In this document: in pieces, positions 7,275 to 12,824 of the stretch
How positions within the stretch are numbered: position 1 is the first letter of the stretch
Layout of the letters: each line of letters starts with the position of its first letter
Source of the DNA: an uncultured Collinsella sp.
GTDB taxonomy: Bacteria > Actinomycetota > Coriobacteriia > Coriobacteriales > Coriobacteriaceae
Direction of reading: 5' to 3'
Assembly: GCA_958437495.1 (NCBI GenBank)
Contig: CAUBOH010000028.1
Span: forward strand, 1 to 18,473
DNA length: 18,473 nt
Made by a program: the position numbers and the translations under genes
Notes under the pieces: generated by a model
What the model was told of the DNA's origin: nothing
Databases searched by the model: none
What the model saw: the letters and a program-made list of their open reading frames with translations, nothing else

Positions 7275-7396
7275 CCGTGCAACAGCTGGCAAAGCTGTTG
7301 CACGGTTCTGCGGGAGCGACTTCGGAGCGGTTCGCACATCCCGGCTTCTGCCGGGCAAGATATTCCGTTGCACGGAATACATATCTTGCATGTCCC
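7275..7396. other. Candidate origin of transfer (oriT)
   Basis: Three inverted repeats lie within 17-138 bases of the relaxase stop codon. IR1 has perfect 13-bp arms at 7275-7287 and 7293-7305 (5-base spacer). IR2 is CCCGGC/GCCGGG at 7340-7345 and 7350-7355. IR3 is GCAAGATAT/ATATCTTGC at 7355-7363 and 7381-7389, with an inner TTCCGT/ACGGAA stem (7363-7368, 7372-7377). Read on the minus strand, IR3 runs into TATCTTG-CCCGGC (7362-7350). As I recall it, the RP4 (MOBP) nic region is TATCCTG-CCCGGC, one base different, with the nick after the G. This places a candidate nick between 7356 and 7355 on the minus strand. The plus strand also offers TATCTTG-C at 7382-7389, a less complete match. Position after the relaxase gene and the MOBP family agree with oriT. 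Confidence 0.75.
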
Positions 7397-7701
7397 GAGA
7401 AGCGTAGGCCGAACCGGCCGGAGTGCAACGGGGCAGGTGAGCGGAGGCGCAGTGATGGCGACCTAGGGGAGCCATCGAACGGAGCCGGAGCGAGAGCCGG
7501 CGGGCCGTGACACGGCGGTGTGATCGCGAGTTGAAGCCGAGTGATTGGCCTGCCGTTCACGGCCTGCCGGCGGTCGTCTGGGGTCCCAAGGGGACTTGTC
7601 CCTTTGGCGCGCAGGGGTCCGGGGATGGCGCGAGGCATCCCCGCGAAACGCCGCGGCGGGCACGCCGTCGCCGGCATGCCCGTGCGGGCGACGGCCCGGG
7701 G
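7397..7701. other. GC-rich non-coding stretch
   Basis: No gene is supported here. Open frames exist on both strands, but only because GC-rich DNA lacks stop codons; their translations are Arg/Pro-rich and low in complexity. Short inverted repeats are present, including a 10-bp stem with one G-T pair at 7588-7609 (CCAAGGGGAC and its partner), which lies downstream of the truncated DUF4313 copy. No T run follows it. Confidence 0.5.
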
Positions 7702-8191
7702 CTATTCCGCCCCGCCCTCGTAGACCGTCCGGCCCGTCTCGCAGTCGATGCTCTCGGCGTCCCCGAAACCGACCCGGACGGCAGCCCATCCGCCGGGGCG
7801 CGCCAACGCGTCGGCCTCGGACCTCGCGGCGGCGATGAGGTGCTCGAGCTCGGCCGAGCCCGCCGGCGCGGTCCCCACCTCGAACGCGCCGCCGTCGCCG
7901 CCCGACTCGTACTCGACGACGACCGTCGAGCCGAGAGCCTCCTCGAGGGTCTCGGGCAGGCCGCCCATGTCGGCGAGGGCGTGCCCGGCGAGCGTGGCCA
8001 GCGGGTAGCGGGCCATCCCGGACGCCGCCGAGCGGCCGGCCATCCGGACCGCGCCGGCGGTCTCGAGTGCCTCGAGGAGCGCCGCGGGCGCGTCGGCGTC
8101 GACGGCGATGTTGCCGCGCCTGCGGCACCACTCTGCCGCCGCCGGCACGTTCGCCGTGAGCACGCCCCACTCGGATCACACCGTCGGAGCT
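7702..8191 (-). pseudogene. 5'-truncated copy of the DUF4313-type gene
   Basis: This copy matches the complete gene at 10394-10990 over its middle and 3' part. DNA at 7720-8174 aligns without gaps to 10406-10860, with about 20 mismatches counted by eye (roughly 95% identity). The first 45 or so residues and the upstream ribosome-binding site are missing; weak similarity trails to about 8191 and then stops. An internal start at 8163 would give 153 residues beginning at the LTANVP segment, so a shortened product is possible, but no ribosome-binding site supports it. The C-terminus differs slightly from the full copy (EGGAE in place of AG). A plus-strand gene fragment begins where the homology ends, marking a rearrangement junction. 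Confidence 0.75.
7720..8174. repeat. 455-bp direct repeat, copy 1 (partner 10406-10860)
   Basis: Gap-free alignment with 10406-10860 and about 20 mismatches. The central part, about 190 bases beginning near 7865, is identical. The two copies are in the same orientation and bracket about 2.2 kb of cargo, so homologous recombination between them could delete or exchange that cargo. Confidence 0.85.
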
Positions 8192-8192
8192 C

Positions 8193-8471
8193 ATGGCCTG
8201 GAGCGCGCGCGAGAACGGCGCGCTCGTGATCGACGCGGAGGGCCCGATGGCGCTCGCCAGCCGCGACATCACCGAGACGTTCCTGGGGCCGCTGCTGGGC
8301 CTGACGCCGCCGGGGGCCGAGGACGCGCTGCTCGCGCGAGCGCTCGAGGGGGAGGTCCGCAACGCCGGTCCGGCACCGGTATGGCGCATCCCGGAGAAGC
8401 CTAAAAAGCCCAAGGGGTCGCCGTCCGGCGACAGGAAGCGCAAGGCGTCCGCCGCGCCCGACGGGTTCTGA
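8193..8471 (+). CDS. Unrecognised protein, probably a C-terminal fragment
   Basis: 92 residues from the first ATG, but the frame stays open upstream through the repeat junction, so this is probably the tail of a longer gene whose 5' part was lost. Codons are strongly G/C-ending at third positions, unlike random GC-rich DNA, which supports real coding. It reads as a helical acidic region (residues about 1-55, including AWSARENGALVIDAEGPMAL) followed by a basic, disordered tail (PEKPKKPKGSPSGDRKRK). I cannot assign a family. The only ribosome-binding candidate is GGAG three bases before the ATG, which is too close. It abuts the truncated DUF4313 copy in opposite orientation, consistent with a recombination scar. 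Confidence 0.4.
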   Translation: MAWSARENGALVIDAEGPMALASRDITETFLGPLLGLTPPGAEDALLARALEGEVRNAGPAPVWRIPEKPKKPKGSPSGDRKRKASAAPDGF

Positions 8472-8500
8472 CGCGTCGTACGGCCCTGCCTGCGAAAACC

Positions 8501-8542
8501 GCCCACCGTCATACGGCACGCGAGGCGCGTATGACGGCGGGC
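8501..8542. repeat. Inverted repeat, 15-base arms with one mismatch
   Basis: 8501-8515 pairs with 8528-8542 apart from one A/C mismatch, leaving a 12-base loop. It lies about 30 bases past the stop of the plus-strand fragment and between it and the 3' end of the minus-strand gene at 8573. No T run follows on either strand, so an intrinsic terminator is possible only in a weak form. Confidence 0.45.
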
Positions 8543-8572
8543 CGTGACCGCCTTCCGGGTTAACCGGCCACG

Positions 8573-8809
8573 CTACCAGCGGAAACGAACTTGGCACGCC
8601 GAGTTGCGCCGCAAAATCCCGGGCGCCCGTAGTGCGCCCTTATCCTGCTCCTCATGATGGCGCACCTCGACCCAAAGGCCCTCCAACACGTCGTCGAACC
8701 CGAAATCGAGCTCCGCCTGGACGCTCTCGCCGAGCGCATCGCCCAGGGCGAGCTCCGGCACCTTCGTCACACGGCCGTCCAGCCACTCAATCTCTGTCAT
8801 CGCGCGCAT
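8573..8809 (-). CDS. Small acidic hypothetical protein
   Basis: 78 residues from the ATG at 8809, preceded by GGAAGGGG about 9 bases upstream; a second ATG three codons later (8800) would also fit. Residues 4-55 (TEIEWLDGRVTKVPELALGD, then ESVQAELDFGFDDVLEGLWVEV) are acidic and have coding-like codon use. The last 25 residues are basic and look less natural, so the original 3' end may have been replaced. Not recognised. It lies in the insert between the two DUF4313 copies. It could be a small accessory protein or a truncated gene. Confidence 0.45.
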   Translation of the reverse strand: MRAMTEIEWLDGRVTKVPELALGDALGESVQAELDFGFDDVLEGLWVEVRHHEEQDKGALRAPGILRRNSACQVRFRW

Positions 8810-8830
8810 GGTGCAAGCCCCTTCCGACAC

Positions 8831-9309
8831 GGGATTGTCAGCTCAACCCGACCCTTACCCATACGGACGAACATAACTCGCCAGGGGAAGCCCCTGAAGG
8901 CCGTGCGCCACAACATGAGGCCGAATCCGCCCCCGGCTGGACAGGCCAACAACGAAGGAGCACACGGAACCGGCGCGGCGTTACAACCGTCCCGGCAAGC
9001 GTGTCACTTGGCCAAGTCATGATGCCGACAAACCCGGAAATGCTCCAACGGAGCGCCGAACGAGCGTAACAATATAAAGCCGTGCAACACGCGTTGGACG
9101 ACCAGAACATCCCAAACAAAGGCCTGTCGGCCCCACCTTCAAGCCCAATAGCAAAATGTGCATCAGCGGATTTGCAGCGATACAAGTCTCAACCGCCACC
9201 ATCACACCGCAGCGCGCCTAGTCCCACTCATCCTACTGCAAATGTCCCAGAACGAGAAAACGACCAGCTTAACATGCCAACCTTTATATCCGCACGCGCG
9301 TAATTCAAC
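8831..9309. other. Non-coding stretch of about 480 bases, no supported gene
   Basis: Open frames on both strands here give cysteine- or proline-rich, family-less translations with no ribosome-binding sites, so I call none. GC content falls from left to right toward the SdpI-like gene, suggesting a compositional boundary. Small features: a CAGGGG/CCCCTG hairpin at 8882-8896, and a CCGTGCAACA motif near 9080 that repeats the start of the oriT IR1 arm at 7275. The meaning of that repeat is unknown. Confidence 0.4.
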
Positions 9310-9936
9310 TCATAAGGACCGGCTATCCCTTACCTGTGACACAATCTCAAACGCACAGAACAGAATCATCAGTCCAATCATCGCATAAGAGGCAGCCGAA
9401 CCTTCAAGCACTATTCCACAAAGAACAATCTCCGCGCCGCCAATAAGAACTGTTATCAGGCGCTCTGCCTTTTTGCTCTCGCCGCTCGCATAAAAAGGCG
9501 GCAAAGCGCACAAGATCACATATAGCCCGGGAAGGGAATACAGGATCGATAGTCCAAGCCCCCCATCAACCGCAGTGTTTTGCGTAAGAATCAACTGAAC
9601 CCAAACGGCAATTATCACTGAGCAGGTTGTCGATAAAAGAAGACTAGAAATATAGCACGCAACAAAGTCCCGTCGCATTCGAACAGAGAAATCCGCGAAC
9701 TCTCTTCGCCGCGTGGAAACAATAAGGTACACAGAAATTGCAATAGAACCAATCAGAGAAAACAGCGGAACAACCAGCAATTCAAGCTTATTACCCCATC
9801 GATCAACCACACCCCCACTCCAATGAGCGGGAATTGTATCAGGGAGGACTGACCAAGCCGCCCATAGAATCAGAAATGGAAGAATAGAGAGGATGAAAGA
9901 TGATAACACTGCAGTAATTTTTTTTGAGGCTCTCAT
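9310..9936 (-). CDS. SdpI/DUF1648-family membrane protein (likely peptide-toxin immunity)
   Basis: 208 residues from the ATG at 9936 (AGGAG 11 bases upstream); a GTG at 9963 would add nine residues. Five or six membrane helices are visible: about 9-28, 46-66, 88-110, 118-140, 152-172 and 176-196. Directly after the first helix comes LPDTIPAHWSGGVVDRWGNK, the DUF1648 signature (PD-IP-H-G-G--D-WG-K) shared by SdpI, the Bacillus immunity protein for the SdpC toxin. The probable role is protection from a membrane-active peptide. Composition is clearly less GC-rich than the flanking DUF4313 copies, suggesting separate acquisition. It is divergent from a small peptide gene at 10038 across about 100 bases, the layout of a toxin/immunity cassette, though SdpI-like proteins also occur alone. 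Confidence 0.8.
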   Translation of the reverse strand: MRASKKITAVLSSFILSILPFLILWAAWSVLPDTIPAHWSGGVVDRWGNKLELLVVPLFSLIGSIAISVYLIVSTRRREFADFSVRMRRDFVACYISSLLLSTTCSVIIAVWVQLILTQNTAVDGGLGLSILYSLPGLYVILCALPPFYASGESKKAERLITVLIGGAEIVLCGIVLEGSAASYAMIGLMILFCAFEIVSQVRDSRSL

Positions 9937-9998
9937 CGATTCCGCATCTCCTTGCGCGCTCACATTCCACTCCGCCTTAAATCAAGTATAAATACACA

Positions 9999-10010
9999 GT
10001 CTTTCAAGAC
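9999..10010. promoter_or_regulatory. 12-base palindrome between divergent genes
   Basis: GTCTTTCAAGAC has perfect 5-base arms around a central TC. It lies midway between the SdpI-like gene and the peptide gene, next to an AT-rich TATAAATA stretch (9988-9995). The position suits an operator controlling one or both divergent promoters. Confidence 0.35.
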
Positions 10011-10037
10011 AGCTATTCAACATTGGTGGTCACCGCT

Positions 10038-10409
10038 ATGGACAATGTGAACCACCTAAACGAACTCTCAATACAGTCCCAGCTTAGCGCCCTTGAAAAA
10101 CTGGTCGCGGACGCGGAACAATCTACCGACGCAAGACGCGATTTCGAAGCTCAGCCTCGTGCCGTATTCCAGAAATATGGAATTACAGACCTCCAAATCA
10201 AAGCGGGAAATCGAAAAGTCTCTGTACGAACTGGTGGAGTCAACCGAAAAGGAGGCGCGTGTCCCCGTTGCACGCGCAGTATATCGTCGTATCCAGCTCC
10301 CACCGTCCAAGGCACTTGGACGGTGGGAGTTCCGCATCCCCGGGAAAGGAAAAGCGCGGCCCATCCGGACCGCGCCCGCGCCCTCCTCCCATTTCACCCC
10401 GCGACGTAA
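10038..10409 (+). CDS. Small peptide gene with a RiPP-leader-like N-terminus; 3' end probably altered
   Basis: From the ATG at 10038 the frame gives 123 residues. Residues 1-50 are helical and acidic, ending in RRDFEAQPRAVFQKYGIT, which resembles the end of Nif11/NHLP-type leader peptides of modified bacteriocins (F--P-AV---YGI). What follows contains CPRC and basic residues. The frame then runs through a strong hairpin (10297-10329) into the 3' end of the DUF4313 gene, so the natural end has probably been lost or shifted. Past about 10185 the overlapping +1 frame looks more like protein (KREIEKSLYELVESTEKEA), suggesting a frameshift. No maturation enzyme or exporter is nearby. It lies divergent to the SdpI-like immunity gene. 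Bacteriocin precursor is a hypothesis only. Confidence 0.4.
   Translation: MDNVNHLNELSIQSQLSALEKLVADAEQSTDARRDFEAQPRAVFQKYGITDLQIKAGNRKVSVRTGGVNRKGGACPRCTRSISSYPAPTVQGTWTVGVPHPRERKSAAHPDRARALLPFHPAT
10297..10329. terminator. Strong 15-bp hairpin downstream of the DUF4313-type gene
   Basis: 10297-10311 and 10315-10329 are perfectly complementary around a three-base loop. It lies about 65 bases past the minus-strand DUF4313 stop codon and inside the tail of the plus-strand peptide frame. No clear T run follows on either strand, so termination would rely on the stem alone. Confidence 0.5.
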
Positions 10410-10990
10410 ACCGTCCGGCCCGTCTCGCAGTCGATGGTCTCGGCATCCCCGAACCCGACCCGGACGGCGGCCCATCCGCCGGCGCCCGCCAACGCGTCGG
10501 CCTCGGACCTCGCGGCGGCGACGAGCCGCTCGAGCTCGGCCGACCCGGCCGGCGCGGTCCCCACCTCGAACGCGCCGCCGTCGCCGCCCGACTCGTACTC
10601 GACGACGACCGTCGAGCCGAGAGCCTCCTCGAGGGTCTCGGGCAGGCCGCCCATGTCGGCGAGGGCGTGCCCGGCGAGCGTGGCCAGCGGGTAGCGGGCC
10701 ATCCCGGACGCCGCCGAGCGGCCGGCCATCCGGACCGTGCCGGCGGCCTCGAGCGCCTCGAGGAGCGCCGCGGGCGCGTCGGCGTCGATGGCGATGTTGC
10801 CGCGTCCGCGGCACCACTCGGCCGCCGACGGCACGTTCGCCGTGAGCACGCCCCACTCGGCCATGTAACCATCGGAGCGCGGGTCCGTGGCGTCGAGGAG
10901 AAGGACGGCCAGGCCGCCGCCCGCGTACTCCCCGGCCACGAGGGCGAGGCGGACCGCCTCGCCCATGGAGTCGAACTCGACCGTGACCAT
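10394..10990 (-). CDS. DUF4313-type accessory protein (complete copy)
   Basis: 198 residues; function unknown. The N-terminal 85 or so residues follow the pattern I associate with DUF4313 proteins of conjugative elements: VEFDSMGEAVRLAL, then GGGLAVLLLDA, VLTANVP, an acidic NIAIDADAPAALLEALE, and a Gly-Arg-Ser-ASGMARYPLATL end. The rest (about 100-198: LPETLEEALG, SAELERLVAAA, GGWAAVRVGFGDAETIDCETG) is a second, less familiar domain. The start ATG follows AGGAGG by about 8 bases, and that site lies inside the end of the upstream DUF2958 gene, so the two form an operon. Codons are extremely GC-rich. A truncated homologue lies at 7702-8191. Anti-defence or post-transfer roles have been suggested for accessory genes of this sort; nothing here proves one. 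Confidence 0.75.
   Translation of the reverse strand: MVTVEFDSMGEAVRLALVAGEYAGGGLAVLLLDATDPRSDGYMAEWGVLTANVPSAAEWCRGRGNIAIDADAPAALLEALEAAGTVRMAGRSAASGMARYPLATLAGHALADMGGLPETLEEALGSTVVVEYESGGDGGAFEVGTAPAGSAELERLVAAARSEADALAGAGGWAAVRVGFGDAETIDCETGRTVYVAG
10406..10860. repeat. 455-bp direct repeat, copy 2 (partner 7720-8174)
   Basis: This is the matching segment inside the complete DUF4313-type gene. Homology stops abruptly at 10860 while the gene continues to 10990, showing that copy 1, not this one, is truncated. Confidence 0.85.
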
Positions 10991-10994
10991 GTGT

Positions 10995-11294
10995 CTACCT
11001 CCTCCTGACGGCGCTGAGCGGCTTTGGGGAGAAGTGCTCGTCGCGCTCGACGGCGGCGAACCCCATCTGGCGGTTCAGCTCGGCCATCTCCTTGATGCTG
11101 AAGTAGCCGAGCTCGTCGTCGTAGCCCTCGACGAGGCCGAACGCCTCGTCCGTGCCGTCGAACTCGAGCAGCCACCAGTCCCATCCGTTCACGCACGAGA
11201 AGTAGTGGGCGTAGACCGTGGGGTCCTCTGCCCCGTCCTGCTCGTAGAGCCTCGGCACCGTCTTGGCGATTTCCTCGGTCATCAGCTGCTGCAT
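10995..11294 (-). CDS. DUF2958-family protein
   Basis: 99 residues. The pattern WWLLEFDGTDEAFGLVEGYDD, ELGYFSIKEMAEL and VERDEHFSPKPLSAV matches DUF2958, a small acidic family common on conjugative and mobilizable elements; its biochemical role is unknown. The ATG at 11294 is preceded by GGAGG about 8 bases upstream. The longer frame reaching 11600 has a low-complexity Arg-rich head and is rejected. The stop codon lies four bases before the DUF4313-type start, and the ribosome-binding site of that gene overlaps the end of this one, so both are made from one transcript. The transcript would begin in, or run through, the structured leader at 11330-11540. Confidence 0.85.
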   Translation of the reverse strand: MQQLMTEEIAKTVPRLYEQDGAEDPTVYAHYFSCVNGWDWWLLEFDGTDEAFGLVEGYDDELGYFSIKEMAELNRQMGFAAVERDEHFSPKPLSAVRRR

Positions 11295-11329
11295 GTCTTC
11301 CTCCGTTCCGGGCACCCTGCCCTCAACAT

Positions 11330-11540
11330 CTCGCCCCTGCGGGCAAAGCCGAATGGCGACGCCGCGCGTCGTCGTCGGCTTTGCTCCCTGCAAAGCCGCA
11401 CCGGAGCGAAGACGGGTCAAGGGAGGTCCATGACGACCTCCACCAACCGGAGCGGAGCGGAGGTTTGTGCGGGGTCTCATGGGCCCCCTTGACGCGGCGT
11501 AGCGGAGGTGCCACCCGGCCGCGGAGCCGTGGCCGCCGTC
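11330..11540 (-). promoter_or_regulatory. Highly structured leader with mutually exclusive hairpins
   Basis: This non-coding region upstream of the DUF2958-DUF4313 operon contains several stems. GCAAAGCCGA (11343-11352) pairs with TCGGCTTTGC (11375-11384), enclosing CGACGC/GCGTCG (11357-11362, 11366-11371). The same TCGGCTTTGC can instead pair with a second GCAAAGCCG (11390-11398) across five bases, so the two folds exclude each other. Further stems are 11422-11428 with 11435-11441, 11416-11423 with 11486-11493, and 11516-11524 with 11527-11535 (one mismatch). Alternative pairing is typical of attenuators and riboswitches, although very GC-rich DNA can also fold by chance. Confidence 0.45.
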
Positions 11541-11632
11541 GGCGGATGCCGTAAAACGTAAAACGCTGTTTATGTTGGCCCGGACAGCACCTGCTATCAT
11601 CGCCTTTCTCGCATAGAGAGGATTGTTTCGGC

Positions 11633-11863
11633 ATGGAAGAACGTCATGTCACGACGGGGGACGGACCGAGCGAAGCCGCCCAGCGGCTCATGGACGGTAT
11701 CGGGGTATTCTCCGAGATCGAGGATTATGGCAGAAGGATTGAAGTCCTCGCCGAGGCCATGTCGGTCGGGATCAGGATCGCGGACTACGAACTGCTCGCG
11801 GCATGCGGTGCGCTCCTCGCGGCGACGAGGAACCGGAGCGAGTGGACCGGAGCTTGGCTCTAG
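11633..11863 (+). CDS. Small hypothetical protein
   Basis: 76 residues, not recognised. GAGAGGA lies about 12 bases before the ATG. Codons favour G/C at third positions, supporting coding. The sequence is mostly helical: an acidic N-terminus (EERHVTTGDGPSEAAQRLMD), then IEDYGRRIEVLAEAMSVG, IRIADYELLAACGALLAAT and a tail ending in WTGAWL. No signal peptide or clear membrane helix is seen, though residues 52-66 are moderately hydrophobic. It is the only plus-strand gene in this part of the accessory region and lies just upstream (in plus direction) of two minus-strand genes pointing toward it. Function unknown. Confidence 0.6.
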   Translation: MEERHVTTGDGPSEAAQRLMDGIGVFSEIEDYGRRIEVLAEAMSVGIRIADYELLAACGALLAATRNRSEWTGAWL

Positions 11864-11906
11864 CCGACGTCACCCTCTGCGTTCCGCATGACGACCCAAC
11901 CCGCGT

Positions 11907-12305
11907 TCACCGGACGCGCGTGTCGGCAGGCGGTGCGGAAACGTCGTTCTTCGAGCGGGTGTTCTCGAACGCCCAGACCCACCATCGCAGGCGGTCATCT
12001 GCCCCGTGAATGGGGTCCTCCCTGTGGTAGTGCTCCAGCATGAGCTGAGTGGTCCAGCCGCCGAAGCGCACCGTGTAGACCGCCGTCTGCGCGTCGTGGA
12101 TGACCGCGCCGAAGGGGTCTATTCGAATGATTTGGTCGATCGTGAAGCCGCGGCCGTCCGGCCAGCAGACGCGGACAGGCACCGTCGTTCCGTCGGCGTT
12201 AGTGCGGGCGTAGACGTCTACGTACTGCTTATGGACGCGTCTGCCGGGCTTGTCGCCGTTGGCGCGAACGGTGATGCCGCCGCCGAAGTCCTTTGTGTGG
12301 CCCAT
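11907..12305 (-). CDS. WPDGR-type small accessory protein, paralogue B
   Basis: 132 residues from the ATG at 12305, whose A is shared with the TGA stop of the upstream gene (TGATG), so translation is coupled; a longer frame to 12365 has an Arg-rich head and is rejected. It belongs to the same family as its neighbour: a beta-strand start (KQYVDVYARTNADG), then PVRVCWPDGRGFTIDQII, VYTVRFGGWTTQLMLEHY and RWWVWAFE. I associate this W-x-DGR pattern with short proteins common on Gram-positive mobile elements whose function is unknown. The last 20 residues look unstructured. No catalytic motif is seen. Confidence 0.7.
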   Translation of the reverse strand: MGHTKDFGGGITVRANGDKPGRRVHKQYVDVYARTNADGTTVPVRVCWPDGRGFTIDQIIRIDPFGAVIHDAQTAVYTVRFGGWTTQLMLEHYHREDPIHGADDRLRWWVWAFENTRSKNDVSAPPADTRVR

Positions 12306-12622
12306 CACCCGGGCATCACCGCCATGCCGCCACCGCGCTCGACGAACCAGTCGCCGTGCTCCCACCAGACCGTTTTGCGCTGCCTCGCGATGCAGACGTC
12401 GTAACGCACACAGAGGTTACCGAAGATGGCGCGGCCGAACTCCTGGCGGGCGTAGATGCTCTCAACCTTCCAACTGCGGCCGTCCGGCCAGTGGATGGTG
12501 ACGGGATCGGACGGGCCGTGGTCGGGGTCGTCCGCGCCGTTGGCGTCCACGGGGATGTAGATGCGCTGTGCATCGGTGGGTATGCCGCAGGTTCCCGCAA
12601 GCGAGTGCTTTTTCATGATCAT
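12305..12622 (-). CDS. WPDGR-type small accessory protein, paralogue A
   Basis: 105 residues from the ATG at 12622, preceded by GGGGG seven bases upstream; ATG 12616 is a close alternative, and the longer frame to 12826 has no supporting site. The motif order matches the downstream gene: RIYIPVDANGADDPD, PVTIHWPDGRSWKVESIY, LCVRYDVCIA, KTVWWEHGDWFVER. The compact beta-rich pattern suggests a small barrel-like fold, but function is unknown. It overlaps the next gene by one base (TGATG), giving a two-gene operon of paralogues. A plausible promoter lies at 12663-12691. The gene is divergent from the HNH protein. Confidence 0.72.
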   Translation of the reverse strand: MIMKKHSLAGTCGIPTDAQRIYIPVDANGADDPDHGPSDPVTIHWPDGRSWKVESIYARQEFGRAIFGNLCVRYDVCIARQRKTVWWEHGDWFVERGGGMAVMPG

Positions 12623-12662
12623 GCGCGTACCCCCGAACATCCGTTTGTATCTCACGGGCTTC

Positions 12663-12691
12663 ATTGTCGAACGAATGTTCTTGATTGTAAA
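12663..12691 (-). promoter_or_regulatory. Putative sigma-70 promoter for the paralogue operon
   Basis: Read on the minus strand: TTTACA (12691-12686), a 17-base spacer, then GACAAT (12668-12663). This is five of six matches at -35 and four of six at -10 with ideal spacing. It would start transcription about 35 bases before the ATG at 12622. The spacing is the main support; the match is moderate. Confidence 0.45.
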
Positions 12692-12824
12692 GCGAACGTG
12701 GTGTGGGGGTTCGGTGTGCGGTGTCCGGACGGAGGGGCATGGATGTATCGCGTGGAAAGCGCCCGCGATCCGGAAGACCCGCGTCTTGGTATCATTTTGC
12801 CATCCTTGGGGAAGGAAGAATGCC

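Noticed and set aside
7463..8597. Long open frames on both strands across the GC-rich DUF4313 copy 1 region (up to about 350 codons)
   Set aside because: They are antisense or frame-shifted shadows of the DUF4313-type coding frame. The translations are Arg/Pro/Gly-rich with no domain, and the same frames recur at copy 2 only because the DNA is duplicated.
8838..9185. Minus-strand frame of 115 codons rich in Cys and Trp
   Set aside because: No ribosome-binding site, no recognisable domain and irregular codon use in a compositional transition zone.
10068..11196. Long open frames overlapping the complete DUF4313-type and DUF2958 genes
   Set aside because: Same cause: stop-poor GC-rich DNA. The retained frames have ribosome-binding sites, family motifs and operon spacing, while these do not.
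7259..11600. CRISPR array or tandem spacer repeats
   Set aside because: The repeats seen are two 455-bp paralogous copies and hairpins; no regular short repeat-spacer pattern occurs anywhere in the window.
7389..12622. Idea that the minus-strand accessory genes form a leading region expressed from the incoming single strand
   Set aside because: This needs the plus strand to be nicked (7388/7389). The better nic match is on the minus strand, which would make the relaxase side lead. It should be revived only if nick mapping shows plus-strand nicking.
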